From positions 186,001 through 250,000 of the forward strand of contig NZ_CP058627.1 in assembly GCF_013403565.1 (NCBI RefSeq): a stretch of DNA of 64,000 nucleotides, given 5' to 3'. Positions 1-9,114 of the stretch are shown piece after piece. The translations under genes and the position numbers were made by a program. Below the pieces are notes generated by a model, which was not told where the DNA came from, made no database searches, and saw only the letters and a list, made by a program, of their open reading frames with translations. The DNA is from Chitinibacter bivalviorum (GTDB taxonomy: Bacteria; Pseudomonadota; Gammaproteobacteria; Burkholderiales; Chitinibacteraceae). Each line of letters starts with the position of its first letter. The stretch's first letter is position 1.

Positions 1-126
1 GCCTTTGGTCGACACCGACAGCAACAAGCTAGCCGCTACGCCGCGCAGTACATCGCGGCGCTCAAGCAGTGGAGATTGAGCGATGAGTTTGCTTGAAGTG
101 TTTAAGAGGTCAAGGAGTTTTGACAT
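1..126 (-). CDS. amiC: N-terminal fragment of a Tat-exported protein, probable N-acetylmuramoyl-L-alanine amidase (AmiC-like), cut by the window edge
   Basis: Only the first 42 codons are in the window. The minus-strand ATG at 126 lies inside the end of tsaE, so the two genes overlap by 25 bases and are probably translated together. The visible protein has a short polar lead, the twin-arginine motif ERRDVLRG (residues 22-29) and a hydrophobic run ASLLLSV, which is a Tat export signal. In beta- and gammaproteobacteria the gene after tsaE is typically amiC, a Tat-exported zinc amidase that splits septal peptidoglycan. The identity therefore rests on gene order plus the signal peptide, since no catalytic domain is visible. 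Confidence 0.6.
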   Translation of the reverse strand, partial: MSKLLDLLNTSSKLIAQSPLLERRDVLRGVAASLLLSVSTKG

Positions 127-575
127 GCCAAACCTAAAGGGGTCAATGCGTTAATTACCAGTCGTCGCCCCTCGTTTTCGGGGCTTAATTTAATCAGCCA
201 GTCGGGTTGGGGTAATTGCCCTGCGGCTTTATCGGCCCATTCAATCAGGCAGACCGACTCGGGATTGAAGTAATCGCGAAAGCCAGCGTCTTCCCATTCA
301 GATGGGTCGTTAAATCTATATAAATCAAAGTGATAAAAGTATAAGTTAGAAATAGCATAAGGTTCAACCAAGGTATAGGTTGGACTCTTTACTCGGCCAT
401 TAAAACCGAATCCGCGCAACACCCCGCGCGTTAATGTGGTTTTACCAGCCCCTAGATTGCCTTCCAGAAAAATCGTCATGCCAGGCGCGATGGCGCGCGC
501 CAATTGCGCCCCAAAGGCAATCGTCGCGTCTTCATCACTTAAAAATACCGAAAAAGCGCTATCATTGGGCTGCAT
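102..575 (-). CDS. tsaE: tRNA N6-threonylcarbamoyladenosine biosynthesis ATPase TsaE
   Basis: TsaE is the small ATPase that works with TsaB and TsaD to transfer threonylcarbamoyl to A37 of ANN-decoding tRNAs in the cytoplasm. The 157-aa length is usual for the family. The P-loop GNLGAGKTT lies at residues 39-47. It is followed by the family motif VKSPTYTLVEPY and by FHFDLYR and LIEWADKA segments. The gene is divergent from queG with 92 bases between the start codons, so both tRNA-modification genes start from the same interval. Its 3' end overlaps the start of the amiC-like gene. Confidence 0.96.
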   Translation of the reverse strand: MQPNDSAFSVFLSDEDATIAFGAQLARAIAPGMTIFLEGNLGAGKTTLTRGVLRGFGFNGRVKSPTYTLVEPYAISNLYFYHFDLYRFNDPSEWEDAGFRDYFNPESVCLIEWADKAAGQLPQPDWLIKLSPENEGRRLVINALTPLGLACQNSLTS

Positions 576-667
576 TTATTTAATCTTCCGCATCTAGGTG
601 CTCAATCAATTATTTCCCACGCCGCTTGGCGTGAGCACTTTTGTCCAATTTCTAAGCAAAAAATTCA

Positions 668-1753
668 ATGGATCCTACAGGCCATCAACCCAGCCCCGAT
701 TATCAGCAACTGGCGCAATCGATTAAAGATTGGGCCCAGGCGCTGGGCTTTGCGCGTGCGGCGATTACCGGCATCGATTTATCGCACGCCGAAAGTGGCT
801 TGAGCGACTGGCTCGCACGGGGTTTTCACGGCGAGATGGATTATATGGCAAGGCATGGCCTAAAGCGTGCCCGACCAGCGGAATTAGTACCAAATACGCT
901 CTCTGTGATCAGTGTTTTCATGCCGTATCTGTCTGGCGGCCAAGACCCTGATGCTGTTCTGGCCGATACATCCAAGGCGTATATTTCACGCTATGCCTTG
1001 GGGCGGGATTATCACAAAGTTTTGCGCAATCGTCTGCAGCAATTAGCGGATCGGATTAGCGCGGTGGCCGGCCAGTATGGGCATCGCGTGTTTGTCGATT
1101 CTGCCCCCGTTTTGGAAGTGGAGCTGGCCAAGCAGGCGGGGCAAGGTTGGCGTGGTAAGCATTCTTTGCTGCTCAATCGCGATTATGGCTCGTTTTATTT
1201 CCTGGGCGAGCTCTTCACCGATTTGCCTTTGCCCACCGATCCGCCCTTACCCAAAGAGCATTGCGGCAATTGCAGCGCCTGTATGGATGCGTGCCCGACG
1301 CAGGCGATTGTCGCGCCGTATCAGGTCGATGCGCGGCGCTGTATTTCCTATCTGACGATCGAGCTCAAAGGTGCGATTCCGCTGGAGTTTCGTCGCGCGA
1401 TCGGCAACCGTGTCTATGGTTGTGATGATTGTCAGCTCGTTTGCCCGTGGAATCGTTTTGCCGCAGCCAGCCCCGAGACCGATTTTGCGATTCGGCATGG
1501 GCTGGATGATGTAAGCCTGCTCGAGCTATTTGCGTGGAGCGAGGCTGATTTTGGCCAGAAAATGGCGGGCAGCCCGATTTACCGGATTGGCTACGCCAAA
1601 TGGCTAAGCAATCTGGCGATTGGTTTGGGCAATGCTGCACCTAATGCGCAAATCGCGGCGGCCTTATTGGCACGTCGTGATGATGAGAGTGAAATCGTGC
1701 GTGAGCATGTTGAATGGGCTTTGCTTGTTGGTGGGTATATTCAGCAAATCTAA
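668..1753 (+). CDS. queG: Epoxyqueuosine reductase QueG
   Basis: QueG carries out the last step of queuosine synthesis, a cobalamin- and Fe-S-dependent reduction of epoxyqueuosine in the wobble position of GUN tRNAs. The 361-aa protein has two ferredoxin-type 4Fe-4S motifs: C199/C202/C205/C209 in CGNCSACMDACP, and C252/C255/C259 in CDDCQLVCPW, with an additional C225. The N-terminal half carries the family segments GEMDYMARH and YALGRDYHK. It is divergent from tsaE. The HEAT-like C-terminal part found in some homologues is only partly present, which is normal for the shorter forms. Confidence 0.96.
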   Translation: MDPTGHQPSPDYQQLAQSIKDWAQALGFARAAITGIDLSHAESGLSDWLARGFHGEMDYMARHGLKRARPAELVPNTLSVISVFMPYLSGGQDPDAVLADTSKAYISRYALGRDYHKVLRNRLQQLADRISAVAGQYGHRVFVDSAPVLEVELAKQAGQGWRGKHSLLLNRDYGSFYFLGELFTDLPLPTDPPLPKEHCGNCSACMDACPTQAIVAPYQVDARRCISYLTIELKGAIPLEFRRAIGNRVYGCDDCQLVCPWNRFAAASPETDFAIRHGLDDVSLLELFAWSEADFGQKMAGSPIYRIGYAKWLSNLAIGLGNAAPNAQIAAALLARRDDESEIVREHVEWALLVGGYIQQI

Positions 1754-1780
1754 GCCATTATTTGATTTCGTGGCAATACG

Positions 1781-3667
1781 CTATCTGGGTATGTGCTTGC
1801 CCTGACTGAGCACCTGATCAATGGTGAGCAAGGCTTGGGAGATTTGCACCGGTTTACTGAGATAGGCGCTAAATCCGGTGCGCAGTGCGTCGTTAATTTG
1901 TTCGGGGAGCGTATTGCCCGATAAGGCGATGCAGGGCGTATTGCAGGTGCGTTCGTTCAATTGCAATTGCTCGTAAATCATTGCCCCCGTGGCATCGGGC
2001 AATTGTTGATCGAGCAAAATCAAATCAGGAACCAGTTGGTGCGCCAGCGCCAAGCCTTCTTGACCCGTTTTGGCGACAAAAATCTGATATTGCGGCCTTT
2101 GCTTAGCCAGTATGTTCTGTATCAGTTTTTGCGACAGCAGATCATCTTCGATATACAAAATCGTGCGCGTATCGGTGGTTATGGCACTCGGGGTGTGGAG
2201 TGCGACGATGGCCGAGTCTGGGGCTAATGCGGCGGGTAGGTCGATCCAGAATTGGCTGCCGACATTCACCTCGCTGCTCAAGCCGACTTGGCCTTTCATC
2301 AACAGTGCCAGTTTGCGGGTAAAGGCCAAGCCGATGCCCGTGCCTTCAATCTGAGTCTGTGCATCGCCGACGCGATTAAATGGCGTAAATAATTTGCGCT
2401 GATCTTGCTCAGAAATGCCCACGCCCGTATCGCTTACCGTAATGCGCCAGTGTCCTGCTTGCTCTTGTGTGACGAAGAGCGTGACTTTCCCGGCTGGGCG
2501 ATTGTATTTAATGGCGTTGGAGATCAGATTGAGCAGCATCTGCTTAAAGCGGCGTTGATCGGCTTGAATAAAGCAATTGGCCGCAATGGGCTGCGCCGCT
2601 ATCGTAATGCCTTTGTCTTTAGCTAGAAACTGGGTGAGCTCGATGCAGTCATGAATCACCTCGGCCACATTGATCGATTCAAGCCGCAGGGCGAGTTTGC
2701 CCGCTTCAATACTCGCCAGATCGAGCACCTCGTTGATGAGCCCAAGTAAATGTTGGCCGGCTTTGTGGATATAGCTGCCTAAAATCTGGTGCTGTCCTTC
2801 ATCGTCGGCCTCGATGACTTGCGCAAAGCCCATAATGGCATTCAGAGGGGTGCGCAATTCATGGCTCATATGCGCCAGAAAATCTGATTTGGCCTTATTG
2901 GCAGTTTGCGCTTGATCGCGGGCGATGCGCAGCGCAGCTTCTGTGGCTTTCAGCTCCGAAATATCATGTACGCTAAATACGCGCCCAATCGGTGCATCGC
3001 GATATTGTTGTGGACAAGTAGCAATTTCATACACGCGCCCATCGAGCAGGCTGCAAGTAAATTTGTCTTCCAGATAGGGGTCGTGATACAGGTCGGTGAG
3101 CCAGTCCGCAAATTGCTCGCGCTCTTGCAGCTGGGTTTTGAATTCGAGCAATAAGGTCGATATTTTTGCTTCGGTTTGAATTTGCCAAGGCCAGATTTGG
3201 GTGAGGCGATGGTTGAAATTGATAATCCGGCCATCCAGATCGGTGACCAAAATACCATCCACGGTCGATTCCAGCGTGGCGGCGAGCAAGGAGCTGCTGC
3301 GGGCGCTTTCTTCCTCTAGCCGTTTGCTCGCCCCAATATTGCTGGCCGAAATAATGCAAATCACGCCTTCAGCTTGCTGGACGACGCGAATAGTTTTGCT
3401 AACGGGGAGAAATTGGCCGTTTTGATGGCGGTATTCACTTTCAACATGCAGCACTTCTTGCGCGCCGCATTGACGCACGTCTTCCCAAAAAAACACATCT
3501 TGCAGACCCACTTCGATGTCGGCGATTTTCATGCCGATCAGTTGCGCGAGTGGATAACCCAGCAAGGTTTCACTCGCTGGGTTAGCCGCGATAATCGTTT
3601 CGCTATCGAGGTGTACCGCCATAATCGCGGTGTCGCAATACTGGCTCAATAGCTGGGGATCTAGCAT
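1781..3667 (-). CDS. Hybrid sensor histidine kinase (PAS-PAS-HisKA-HATPase-REC)
   Basis: This is a 628-aa cytoplasmic hybrid kinase with no membrane segment. The N-terminal part holds two PAS-like domains (about residues 10-120 and 130-240). A dimerisation/phospho-acceptor domain follows with H269 in SHELRTPLN. Next is an ATP-binding domain with the N box NLISNAIKYN, G1 DTGVGIS and G2 GTGIGLAFTRKL. A C-terminal receiver carries the phospho-acceptor D553 in LILLDQQLPD. The start overlaps the end of the HD-GYP gene by 7 bases, so the pair is translationally coupled. A link between this kinase and cyclic-di-GMP breakdown by its partner is inferred. The input signal is unknown. Confidence 0.93.
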   Translation of the reverse strand: MLDPQLLSQYCDTAIMAVHLDSETIIAANPASETLLGYPLAQLIGMKIADIEVGLQDVFFWEDVRQCGAQEVLHVESEYRHQNGQFLPVSKTIRVVQQAEGVICIISASNIGASKRLEEESARSSSLLAATLESTVDGILVTDLDGRIINFNHRLTQIWPWQIQTEAKISTLLLEFKTQLQEREQFADWLTDLYHDPYLEDKFTCSLLDGRVYEIATCPQQYRDAPIGRVFSVHDISELKATEAALRIARDQAQTANKAKSDFLAHMSHELRTPLNAIMGFAQVIEADDEGQHQILGSYIHKAGQHLLGLINEVLDLASIEAGKLALRLESINVAEVIHDCIELTQFLAKDKGITIAAQPIAANCFIQADQRRFKQMLLNLISNAIKYNRPAGKVTLFVTQEQAGHWRITVSDTGVGISEQDQRKLFTPFNRVGDAQTQIEGTGIGLAFTRKLALLMKGQVGLSSEVNVGSQFWIDLPAALAPDSAIVALHTPSAITTDTRTILYIEDDLLSQKLIQNILAKQRPQYQIFVAKTGQEGLALAHQLVPDLILLDQQLPDATGAMIYEQLQLNERTCNTPCIALSGNTLPEQINDALRTGFSAYLSKPVQISQALLTIDQVLSQGKHIPR

Positions 3668-4947
3668 GGTGCTGGCTCGCTGGGGCTAAAGAAATAGGTC
3701 ATGCGCTTTCTTGGGTTGAGATAGGCCAGAACTGGGCGAGGGAGCTGACTGGCCTTGAGCGCTTTGCTGATATTAAGATCGGCATGCCGCTCCAGATCAA
3801 GCACGATGGGATCATCGCGCGATACAGATGGATCATGCACCAAGACTTGTGGCTTGAGTGGCCGCGAGGCATTGACTGCCACTACTAGCCCAAATAGCTC
3901 ATTTGATAACTGCACCAGCGTACCGGGTGGATAAACGCCCAAGCTGCGAATCAAGATATTCATGGCCGCAGGGTCAAATTTGGCTTTCTGGTGTGAAAAC
4001 ATCATCGCGAGCCCTTCGTGCGGCGTCAGCGAGTCGGCTGGATTGACCTTGTTGCAGAAGTTGTCATAGGCATTGACCATGACCAAAATGCGCGCGAGCG
4101 GATCGATACCGTCGAGTTTGAGCTGCTTGGGATAACCTGTGCCATCACAGTATTCATGGTGCTGCTCGATGATGCGCAATACTTCGAGTGATAAACCCGC
4201 GCGTTTGCCGGCCTCTACGCCCCATTGGCAATGTTGCTCGTACAGGCTTTTTTCCGCGCGATTGAGTGCCTCAGTTTTGAGTAAAATGCGATCAGGCACT
4301 TCGACCTTACCGATGTCGTGCATCAATGAGGCCATGCCCAGTGTTTCAATCGCAGCGCGCTCAAGCTTCATTTCACGCGCCAAGAGCAGCGCCAGCACCG
4401 TTGTGTTGAGCGAATGAAAATACATATCGTCACCCAACGATTTTTCATTCATCAGGTGGATGGCGATGTCATTGTCGGTGAGTAAGGATTCGAGCATTGA
4501 CCCAACCAATTTCTCGGCGGCGGCGATGCTCTCGCGCGGATTACTCTGAATTTCCTTCGTGAGCTTGCGCACGGCACCTGCGGCTGAGCTAAAAGCTTTG
4601 ACGCACTCGGCCAGCTGCGCTTTACGCTGTTCTTGCTCGGCTTGCCTTTGCCGCTTGGCGGCAATTTCGGCTGCGATGGCAGGGTCGATTTCTACGGTGA
4701 CGCTTTCACTGGTTTGAGCGGCGGGGGCGGTGGTGATATTGATACCGGGCTGACAATCGCTTTTCTCGGGAATGTAGCGTATTCGCGTCAAACCCAGTTT
4801 TTTTAGCGTATTAATTTGTTCGTCAGATTTAACCTTGAAACTACCAAACGGAAATGGATGCGCCATCCAATGCATATCTAAATGGATAAAAAGGCCGATT
4901 TGCAATTGATCCGGCGTAATAAATAGCGCAGTTTCTTCTTGGTTCAT
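3661..4947 (-). CDS. HD-GYP domain cyclic-di-GMP phosphodiesterase with N-terminal DUF3391
   Basis: The 428-aa protein begins with a DUF3391-type domain (about residues 8-70, QLQIGLFIHLDMHWMAHPF). A charged helical linker follows, then an HD-GYP domain with the catalytic pair H210-D211 in MHDIGKVEVPDR, the HHEYCDG motif and the signature GYP at 271-273. Enzymes of this family hydrolyse cyclic di-GMP and affect motility and surface attachment. All signature residues are present, so activity is likely. It is the first gene of a two-gene unit with the hybrid kinase downstream and is divergent from pxpB. Confidence 0.93.
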   Translation of the reverse strand: MNQEETALFITPDQLQIGLFIHLDMHWMAHPFPFGSFKVKSDEQINTLKKLGLTRIRYIPEKSDCQPGINITTAPAAQTSESVTVEIDPAIAAEIAAKRQRQAEQEQRKAQLAECVKAFSSAAGAVRKLTKEIQSNPRESIAAAEKLVGSMLESLLTDNDIAIHLMNEKSLGDDMYFHSLNTTVLALLLAREMKLERAAIETLGMASLMHDIGKVEVPDRILLKTEALNRAEKSLYEQHCQWGVEAGKRAGLSLEVLRIIEQHHEYCDGTGYPKQLKLDGIDPLARILVMVNAYDNFCNKVNPADSLTPHEGLAMMFSHQKAKFDPAAMNILIRSLGVYPPGTLVQLSNELFGLVVAVNASRPLKPQVLVHDPSVSRDDPIVLDLERHADLNISKALKASQLPRPVLAYLNPRKRMTYFFSPSEPAPC

Positions 4948-5031
4948 TACTCTGCAAGGCGCAAGCTATGGAATGAGTAATAAGTATGGCTGGTTTTTAG
5001 CGTTTATGCTGCGCAAAAAAATGGAAACTCG

Positions 5032-5679
5032 ATGAGCGCATTAATGATTTACCCCCTTGGGGAAACCGCAATGGTGCTGCAGGCAGGGCTTGAGCAGCAG
5101 GATCGCTTGATTACCATGGTGCGCCGATTTGACGCCAAGCGCACAACACAGATGTATCAGCTGATTTTGGGGGTGGGCAATATCACATTACGGTTTAACC
5201 CTTTGCAACAGCACGCCGCCGCAGCGCTCGAATGGCTACAAATGCAGTGGAGTGAGGCCGAATCCATCGCGCCTTACCAAGGCGTAGTGCATCATATTGA
5301 GGTGCAGTATGGTGCTGACGCGGGGCCCGATCTGGATGTGGTCGCGCAGCACTGCCAAATGACGGCGGCGCAAGTCATCGAGGCGCATGCCACGCCCTTG
5401 TATCAAGTGTTGTGTATTGGTTTTTTACCCGGTTTTCCCTATCTAGCGGGCTTGCCGACCGCCTTGGCGACGCCACGCCGAGAATCACCTCGTTTGTCGG
5501 TTGCAGCGGGCTCGGTCGGCATTGGCGGCGCGCAAACTGGCATTTACCCGTGCGAGAGCCCCGGCGGCTGGCAGTTGATCGGTCGAAGCAAACAGCCATT
5601 ATTTAACCCGAACGCCGCGCAGCCCTGTTTATTGCAAGCGGGTGATCGGGTGCGTTTTGTCCCCGTGGAGCGTTTATGA
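5032..5679 (+). CDS. pxpB: 5-oxoprolinase subunit PxpB (KipI family)
   Basis: With PxpC and PxpA this subunit makes the bacterial ATP-dependent 5-oxoprolinase, which opens pyroglutamate to glutamate and so removes a damage product of glutamine metabolism. The 215-aa length fits. Family motifs visible are GFLPGFPYLAGL, the RRESPR turn and GGAQTGIYPCESPGGW. The stop overlaps the pxpC start by 4 bases (ATGA), showing coupling. The order B-C-A on one strand is the standard operon. Confidence 0.95.
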   Translation: MSALMIYPLGETAMVLQAGLEQQDRLITMVRRFDAKRTTQMYQLILGVGNITLRFNPLQQHAAAALEWLQMQWSEAESIAPYQGVVHHIEVQYGADAGPDLDVVAQHCQMTAAQVIEAHATPLYQVLCIGFLPGFPYLAGLPTALATPRRESPRLSVAAGSVGIGGAQTGIYPCESPGGWQLIGRSKQPLFNPNAAQPCLLQAGDRVRFVPVERL

Positions 5680-6617
5680 AGCCGCTATTGCGTATTTTAA
5701 AGGCGGGTTTACAAACCACGGTGCAGGATTTGGGGCGGCCACAAGGCGCAAGCTGGGGATTGCCAGTGGGCGGCGCCGCAGATGGATTTGCGCTGCAATT
5801 GGCCAATCTGATGTTGGGTAATCCCTTGGATGCGGCGGTACTGGAAATTACCTTGGGTGGTTTTCAGGCGCAATTTGAACAAACCAGCTCATTTGCGCTG
5901 GCAGGCGCTAATTGTCAGGCCACCTTGGACGGGCAATTATTATTACCCAATGCGGTGTATCGGGGCGTCAAAGGGCAGGTGTTGCGATTCATGCCACCCG
6001 AGCAAGGTGTGCGTAGCTATCTGGCTTTACCGGGCGGCATTGATGTGCCGCTGCTCTGGGGCAGCCGCTCGACGCTGCTGGCCAGCAAAATCGGCGGGTT
6101 TGCTGGGCGAGCATTAAAAAAAGGCGATGTGCTGAGTGCCTTGCGCCGCGACAAATCCCGCAGTCCTTGTGCCGTGGCGATGCCTGAGCGCGGCGAGTTG
6201 ATCCGTTTTCTGCCTGGCCCACAATGGCTGCAATTGGGGGCGGAAGGGCAAAAATTATTGACCAGCCAAGCTTGGCAAGTTGATATACATAGCAATCGTA
6301 TGGGCTTGAAAATAAATGCTAGCAAGCTCTTTATGGATATACCCATGGAGATGTCTTCGCATGCCGTCATGGCTGGCACCATCCAATTACCGCCCAATGG
6401 CCAGCCGATTATTTTACTGAGCGATGCGCAGGTGACGGGGGGTTACCCCGTGGTGGGGCAGGTGATTCAGGCCGATTTATGGCGTTTGGGTCAATTACGC
6501 GCGGGCGAATCAATTCATCTGTTCGCGGTGTCTGAAGACAATGCGCTCGATGCGCTGGCGCGACAGCAGGCTTGGTTTAAGCGCGTAGCCAGCGCTTTGG
6601 CAGCACATTCGCTGTGA
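5676..6617 (+). CDS. pxpC: 5-oxoprolinase subunit PxpC (biotin-dependent carboxyltransferase-like, KipA family)
   Basis: PxpC is the larger subunit of the 5-oxoprolinase. The 313-aa protein starts with the family opening LLRILKAGLQTTVQDLGR. It also contains GGAADGFALQLAN, YLALPGGIDVP with LLWGSRST, and the C-terminal QLPPNGQPIILLSDAQVTGG. The family name comes from resemblance to a carboxyltransferase domain found with allophanate hydrolase, but no biotin domain is present here. It sits between pxpB (4-base overlap) and pxpA (30-base gap). Confidence 0.95.
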   Translation: MKPLLRILKAGLQTTVQDLGRPQGASWGLPVGGAADGFALQLANLMLGNPLDAAVLEITLGGFQAQFEQTSSFALAGANCQATLDGQLLLPNAVYRGVKGQVLRFMPPEQGVRSYLALPGGIDVPLLWGSRSTLLASKIGGFAGRALKKGDVLSALRRDKSRSPCAVAMPERGELIRFLPGPQWLQLGAEGQKLLTSQAWQVDIHSNRMGLKINASKLFMDIPMEMSSHAVMAGTIQLPPNGQPIILLSDAQVTGGYPVVGQVIQADLWRLGQLRAGESIHLFAVSEDNALDALARQQAWFKRVASALAAHSL

Positions 6618-6647
6618 TGGTGGCCGTAGCCTGCTAAACTAGCCAGT

Positions 6648-7409
6648 ATGAAAACGCATATTGATCTTAACGCCGATTTGGGTGAGGGCTATCCGCTTGA
6701 TGCCGATTTAATGGCGATTATTAGCTCGGCCAATATTGCTTGCGGTGGTCATGCTGGCAATGTCGATAGTATTCGTGCCACGGTGCGCTTGGCGCATCAG
6801 CATGGCGTACGCATCGGCGCGCATCCGAGCTATCCCGATCGGGAAGGGTTTGGTCGCAAAAGCATGGCGATGACACCCAGCCAACTGGTGTTTAGCTTAA
6901 CGGCGCAATTGTGGGCGATTAAGGCGGTGAGTATCGAGGAATGCGTGTCTATTTCCTACGTCAAACCGCATGGCGCGCTATATAACGACGCCGTGCGTGA
7001 CCCCGAATTGGCGCAACAAATTGCCAATTTGATCCGCGAAATCGACCCCGATCTGGCTTTGATGGGATTAGCGGGCAGCGAGTTGATCAAGGCGGGGCGT
7101 GAAGCGGGTTTGCAAGTGATTGAAGAAGGTTTTGCCGATCGCGCCTATCTGCCCGATGGCACTTTAATGCCGCGCGAGCAGGAAGGTGCGGTGCTGCATG
7201 ATGCCAATGCGGTATTGGTGCAGGCGCTGGAACTCAGTCAGCACGTTGATTCACTGTGTTTGCATGGCGATAATCCGGCCGCACTGGCGCAGGCGATTGC
7301 TATTCGGGACGGCTTGCGCAGCGCAGGCATTCGCATTTGCGCTTTTTCCGACCCACGCGATGAGCTGGTGGGGGATTTGCCGCTGGATGCGATGATCGAC
7401 GACGATTAA
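6648..7409 (+). CDS. pxpA: 5-oxoprolinase subunit PxpA (LamB/YcsF family)
   Basis: PxpA is the third subunit of 5-oxoprolinase, with a TIM-barrel-like fold. The 253-aa sequence opens with HIDLNADLGEGYPLD and carries SANIACGGHAGN, GAHPSYPDREGFGR and VKPHGALYNDA, all characteristic of the family. It ends the pxpBCA operon. Its TAA stop shares the TTAA tetranucleotide at 7406-7409 with the TAA stop of the convergent hydrolase gene, so there is no room for an intergenic terminator. Confidence 0.96.
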   Translation: MKTHIDLNADLGEGYPLDADLMAIISSANIACGGHAGNVDSIRATVRLAHQHGVRIGAHPSYPDREGFGRKSMAMTPSQLVFSLTAQLWAIKAVSIEECVSISYVKPHGALYNDAVRDPELAQQIANLIREIDPDLALMGLAGSELIKAGREAGLQVIEEGFADRAYLPDGTLMPREQEGAVLHDANAVLVQALELSQHVDSLCLHGDNPAALAQAIAIRDGLRSAGIRICAFSDPRDELVGDLPLDAMIDDD

Positions 7410-8200
7410 GCGATCTGTGCCAGCCAATTAATCAAGCATTCTGATAACAGCGGCTGGGTGCGGTCGCACATCATCGCATGACCCGCCTCGGGCAACATTA
7501 CCGGCGAAACGCCCCAAGCCTGTGCGGTCATTTGCACATCGCCGTACGGAATAATGCTGTCATCCCCTGCGCCGAGTACCAGCACTGGAAAACTCGGCAT
7601 TTTGGGCATGTTTTTCCAAAATTGCGGCATCCACAGTTCGGATAGCGCTGCCATAGATTCCAGCTGGGCATGCTGGGCAAAATCGTCAACCACGCTCATG
7701 TCGGTGTCTTTGGCAAACAGCAAATGTTGCAACAGTGCTGATTCGGGCTTTTGCGTATGGCCGAGCGCAAAACTCTGCAAACCCATCAGCAAATTGGGGT
7801 GTAGCGCCGACATAAAAGTGAGTGAGCCCGATAAGCCATACGGTGGAATGCTGGCCAGTAGCGCCAAGGCCGCCACATCTTGCCGTTCGGCAATGTGCTG
7901 CGCCAGATAGCCACCCAGCGAATGGCCAATCAAAACGCAAGGTCGCCCTATGGTGTCGAGCGCGACTTGCACGTCGGCGATGTAGTCATTCATTGTTGCG
8001 CTCGCCAGCAGCATCGCGCCGTCACTGTTGCCATGGCCGCGCAGGCTGAGCGCGTAGCTTTCCCAACCTGCGGTCGCCAAATCTTGTTGCACCTGTTGCC
8101 AGCACCAAGCGCCAGCAAATGCGCCGTGCAGTAATAAAATCGGAGGCCGAGTGCTTGGGCTTGCTGCATTCACGTGGATCAGTTCGAGCTGCAAAGGCAT
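7406..8200 (-). CDS. Alpha/beta-fold hydrolase
   Basis: This is a soluble alpha/beta hydrolase of 264 aa. The nucleophile elbow is GHSLGGY with S94. The oxyanion motif is LLLHGAF (HG at 25-26). The likely acid is in LGAGDDSIIP and the base histidine in PEAGHAMM. I place the start at the ATG at 8200 because GCGGAAA precedes it at good spacing and only 13 bases separate it from the upstream stop. A longer reading from 8251 would overlap that gene by 38 bases. The substrate is unknown. It probably forms an operon with the spermidine-synthase-like gene. Confidence 0.88.
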   Translation of the reverse strand: MPLQLELIHVNAASPSTRPPILLLHGAFAGAWCWQQVQQDLATAGWESYALSLRGHGNSDGAMLLASATMNDYIADVQVALDTIGRPCVLIGHSLGGYLAQHIAERQDVAALALLASIPPYGLSGSLTFMSALHPNLLMGLQSFALGHTQKPESALLQHLLFAKDTDMSVVDDFAQHAQLESMAALSELWMPQFWKNMPKMPSFPVLVLGAGDDSIIPYGDVQMTAQAWGVSPVMLPEAGHAMMCDRTQPLLSECLINWLAQIA

Positions 8201-8213
8201 GAGGTTTTCCGCT

Positions 8214-9038
8214 TTAGGGCTTACGTTTTGGGGTGAGGGGTTCAAGGCCATCTGCCGCTTGCATCGCGCGCGTGAGTCGTTGGCCTAAGGCGGGCAAATC
8301 GACGCTGTGCTGGCTGGCTAATTGACGGCAGCGTTGCTGTAATAAACGCGGCGCAGGCAGTCGAGATTGATTAAAACCATAGACGATTCGATTGGCGCAG
8401 CCATCGGCACCGATGGCGATCGCTGCGCCGTCAAAAATCGTGCGGATGCGTGAATAATAACTCTCAAAACGCTTATCGCTGCCCCACAAATTCACCACCA
8501 AAATGCCAGCGGGGCTCAATTGTGCGCGGCATTGATCGAAAAACACCGTGCTAGCCAGATCTTCTGGCATCCCTTGTGGGCCGTAGGCGTCGATCAACAG
8601 CGTATCAAACTGCGTTGTGGTGCGTGCTAGCCAGTGTGCGCCATCGGCGCATTGAATCCGCAGGCGCGGGCTGGTGCTGGGGATTAAAAAATGAGGGCCC
8701 AGATCAATGACACGCTGATCGATCTCGGCCACTTCAATCTGGCTCTCGGGCAAATAATGGTGGCAGTATTTCGCCAACGAACCTCCGCCCAAACCTATCA
8801 TGCCAATCTTATGGGTATATTCTTGCATTAAACAAAAACCGAGCATTGCACGCGTATACCCGAGGATTAATTCATTGGGTTGCGTGCGCTTCATCCGGCT
8901 TTGCACCGTCGCTAGATCAAACATGAGCGAGACTTCATCGCCTTCGTCGTAAACAAAAGGTTTACCGGTTTCGGTTTCGGCGAGCATCGCGGCGAAGGTG
9001 TCGGCAAAGCTGGTGTGAATGTTGTTACTGGAAGTCAC
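8214..9038 (-). CDS. Spermidine-synthase-like class I methyltransferase-fold protein
   Basis: The protein has the spermidine synthase Rossmann core. It shows a glycine loop IGMIGLGGGSLAKYC, an acidic strand end VAEIDQRVIDLG, RIQCADGAHWL and DTLLIDAYGPQG. It lacks the full polyamine-synthase N-terminal domain, so it is better called spermidine-synthase-like; a role in polyamine synthesis is not certain. The GTG at 9038 is chosen because AGGG lies six bases upstream. A TTG at 9059 would give seven more residues but has no ribosome site. It is divergent from the SulP gene and followed closely by the hydrolase. Confidence 0.8.
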   Translation of the reverse strand: MTSSNNIHTSFADTFAAMLAETETGKPFVYDEGDEVSLMFDLATVQSRMKRTQPNELILGYTRAMLGFCLMQEYTHKIGMIGLGGGSLAKYCHHYLPESQIEVAEIDQRVIDLGPHFLIPSTSPRLRIQCADGAHWLARTTTQFDTLLIDAYGPQGMPEDLASTVFFDQCRAQLSPAGILVVNLWGSDKRFESYYSRIRTIFDGAAIAIGADGCANRIVYGFNQSRLPAPRLLQQRCRQLASQHSVDLPALGQRLTRAMQAADGLEPLTPKRKP

Positions 9039-9114
9039 GCAAAACCCTAGTTTGGTCAATGTTATATCTGATAGGGGGTCTAAACTGAATCAGTTCCCCT
9101 GTCGAGTCAAAGAA

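Noticed and set aside
9019..9114. N-terminal extension of the SulP transporter
   Set aside because: It would overlap the divergent spermidine-synthase-like start, and the extra residues do not resemble the family.
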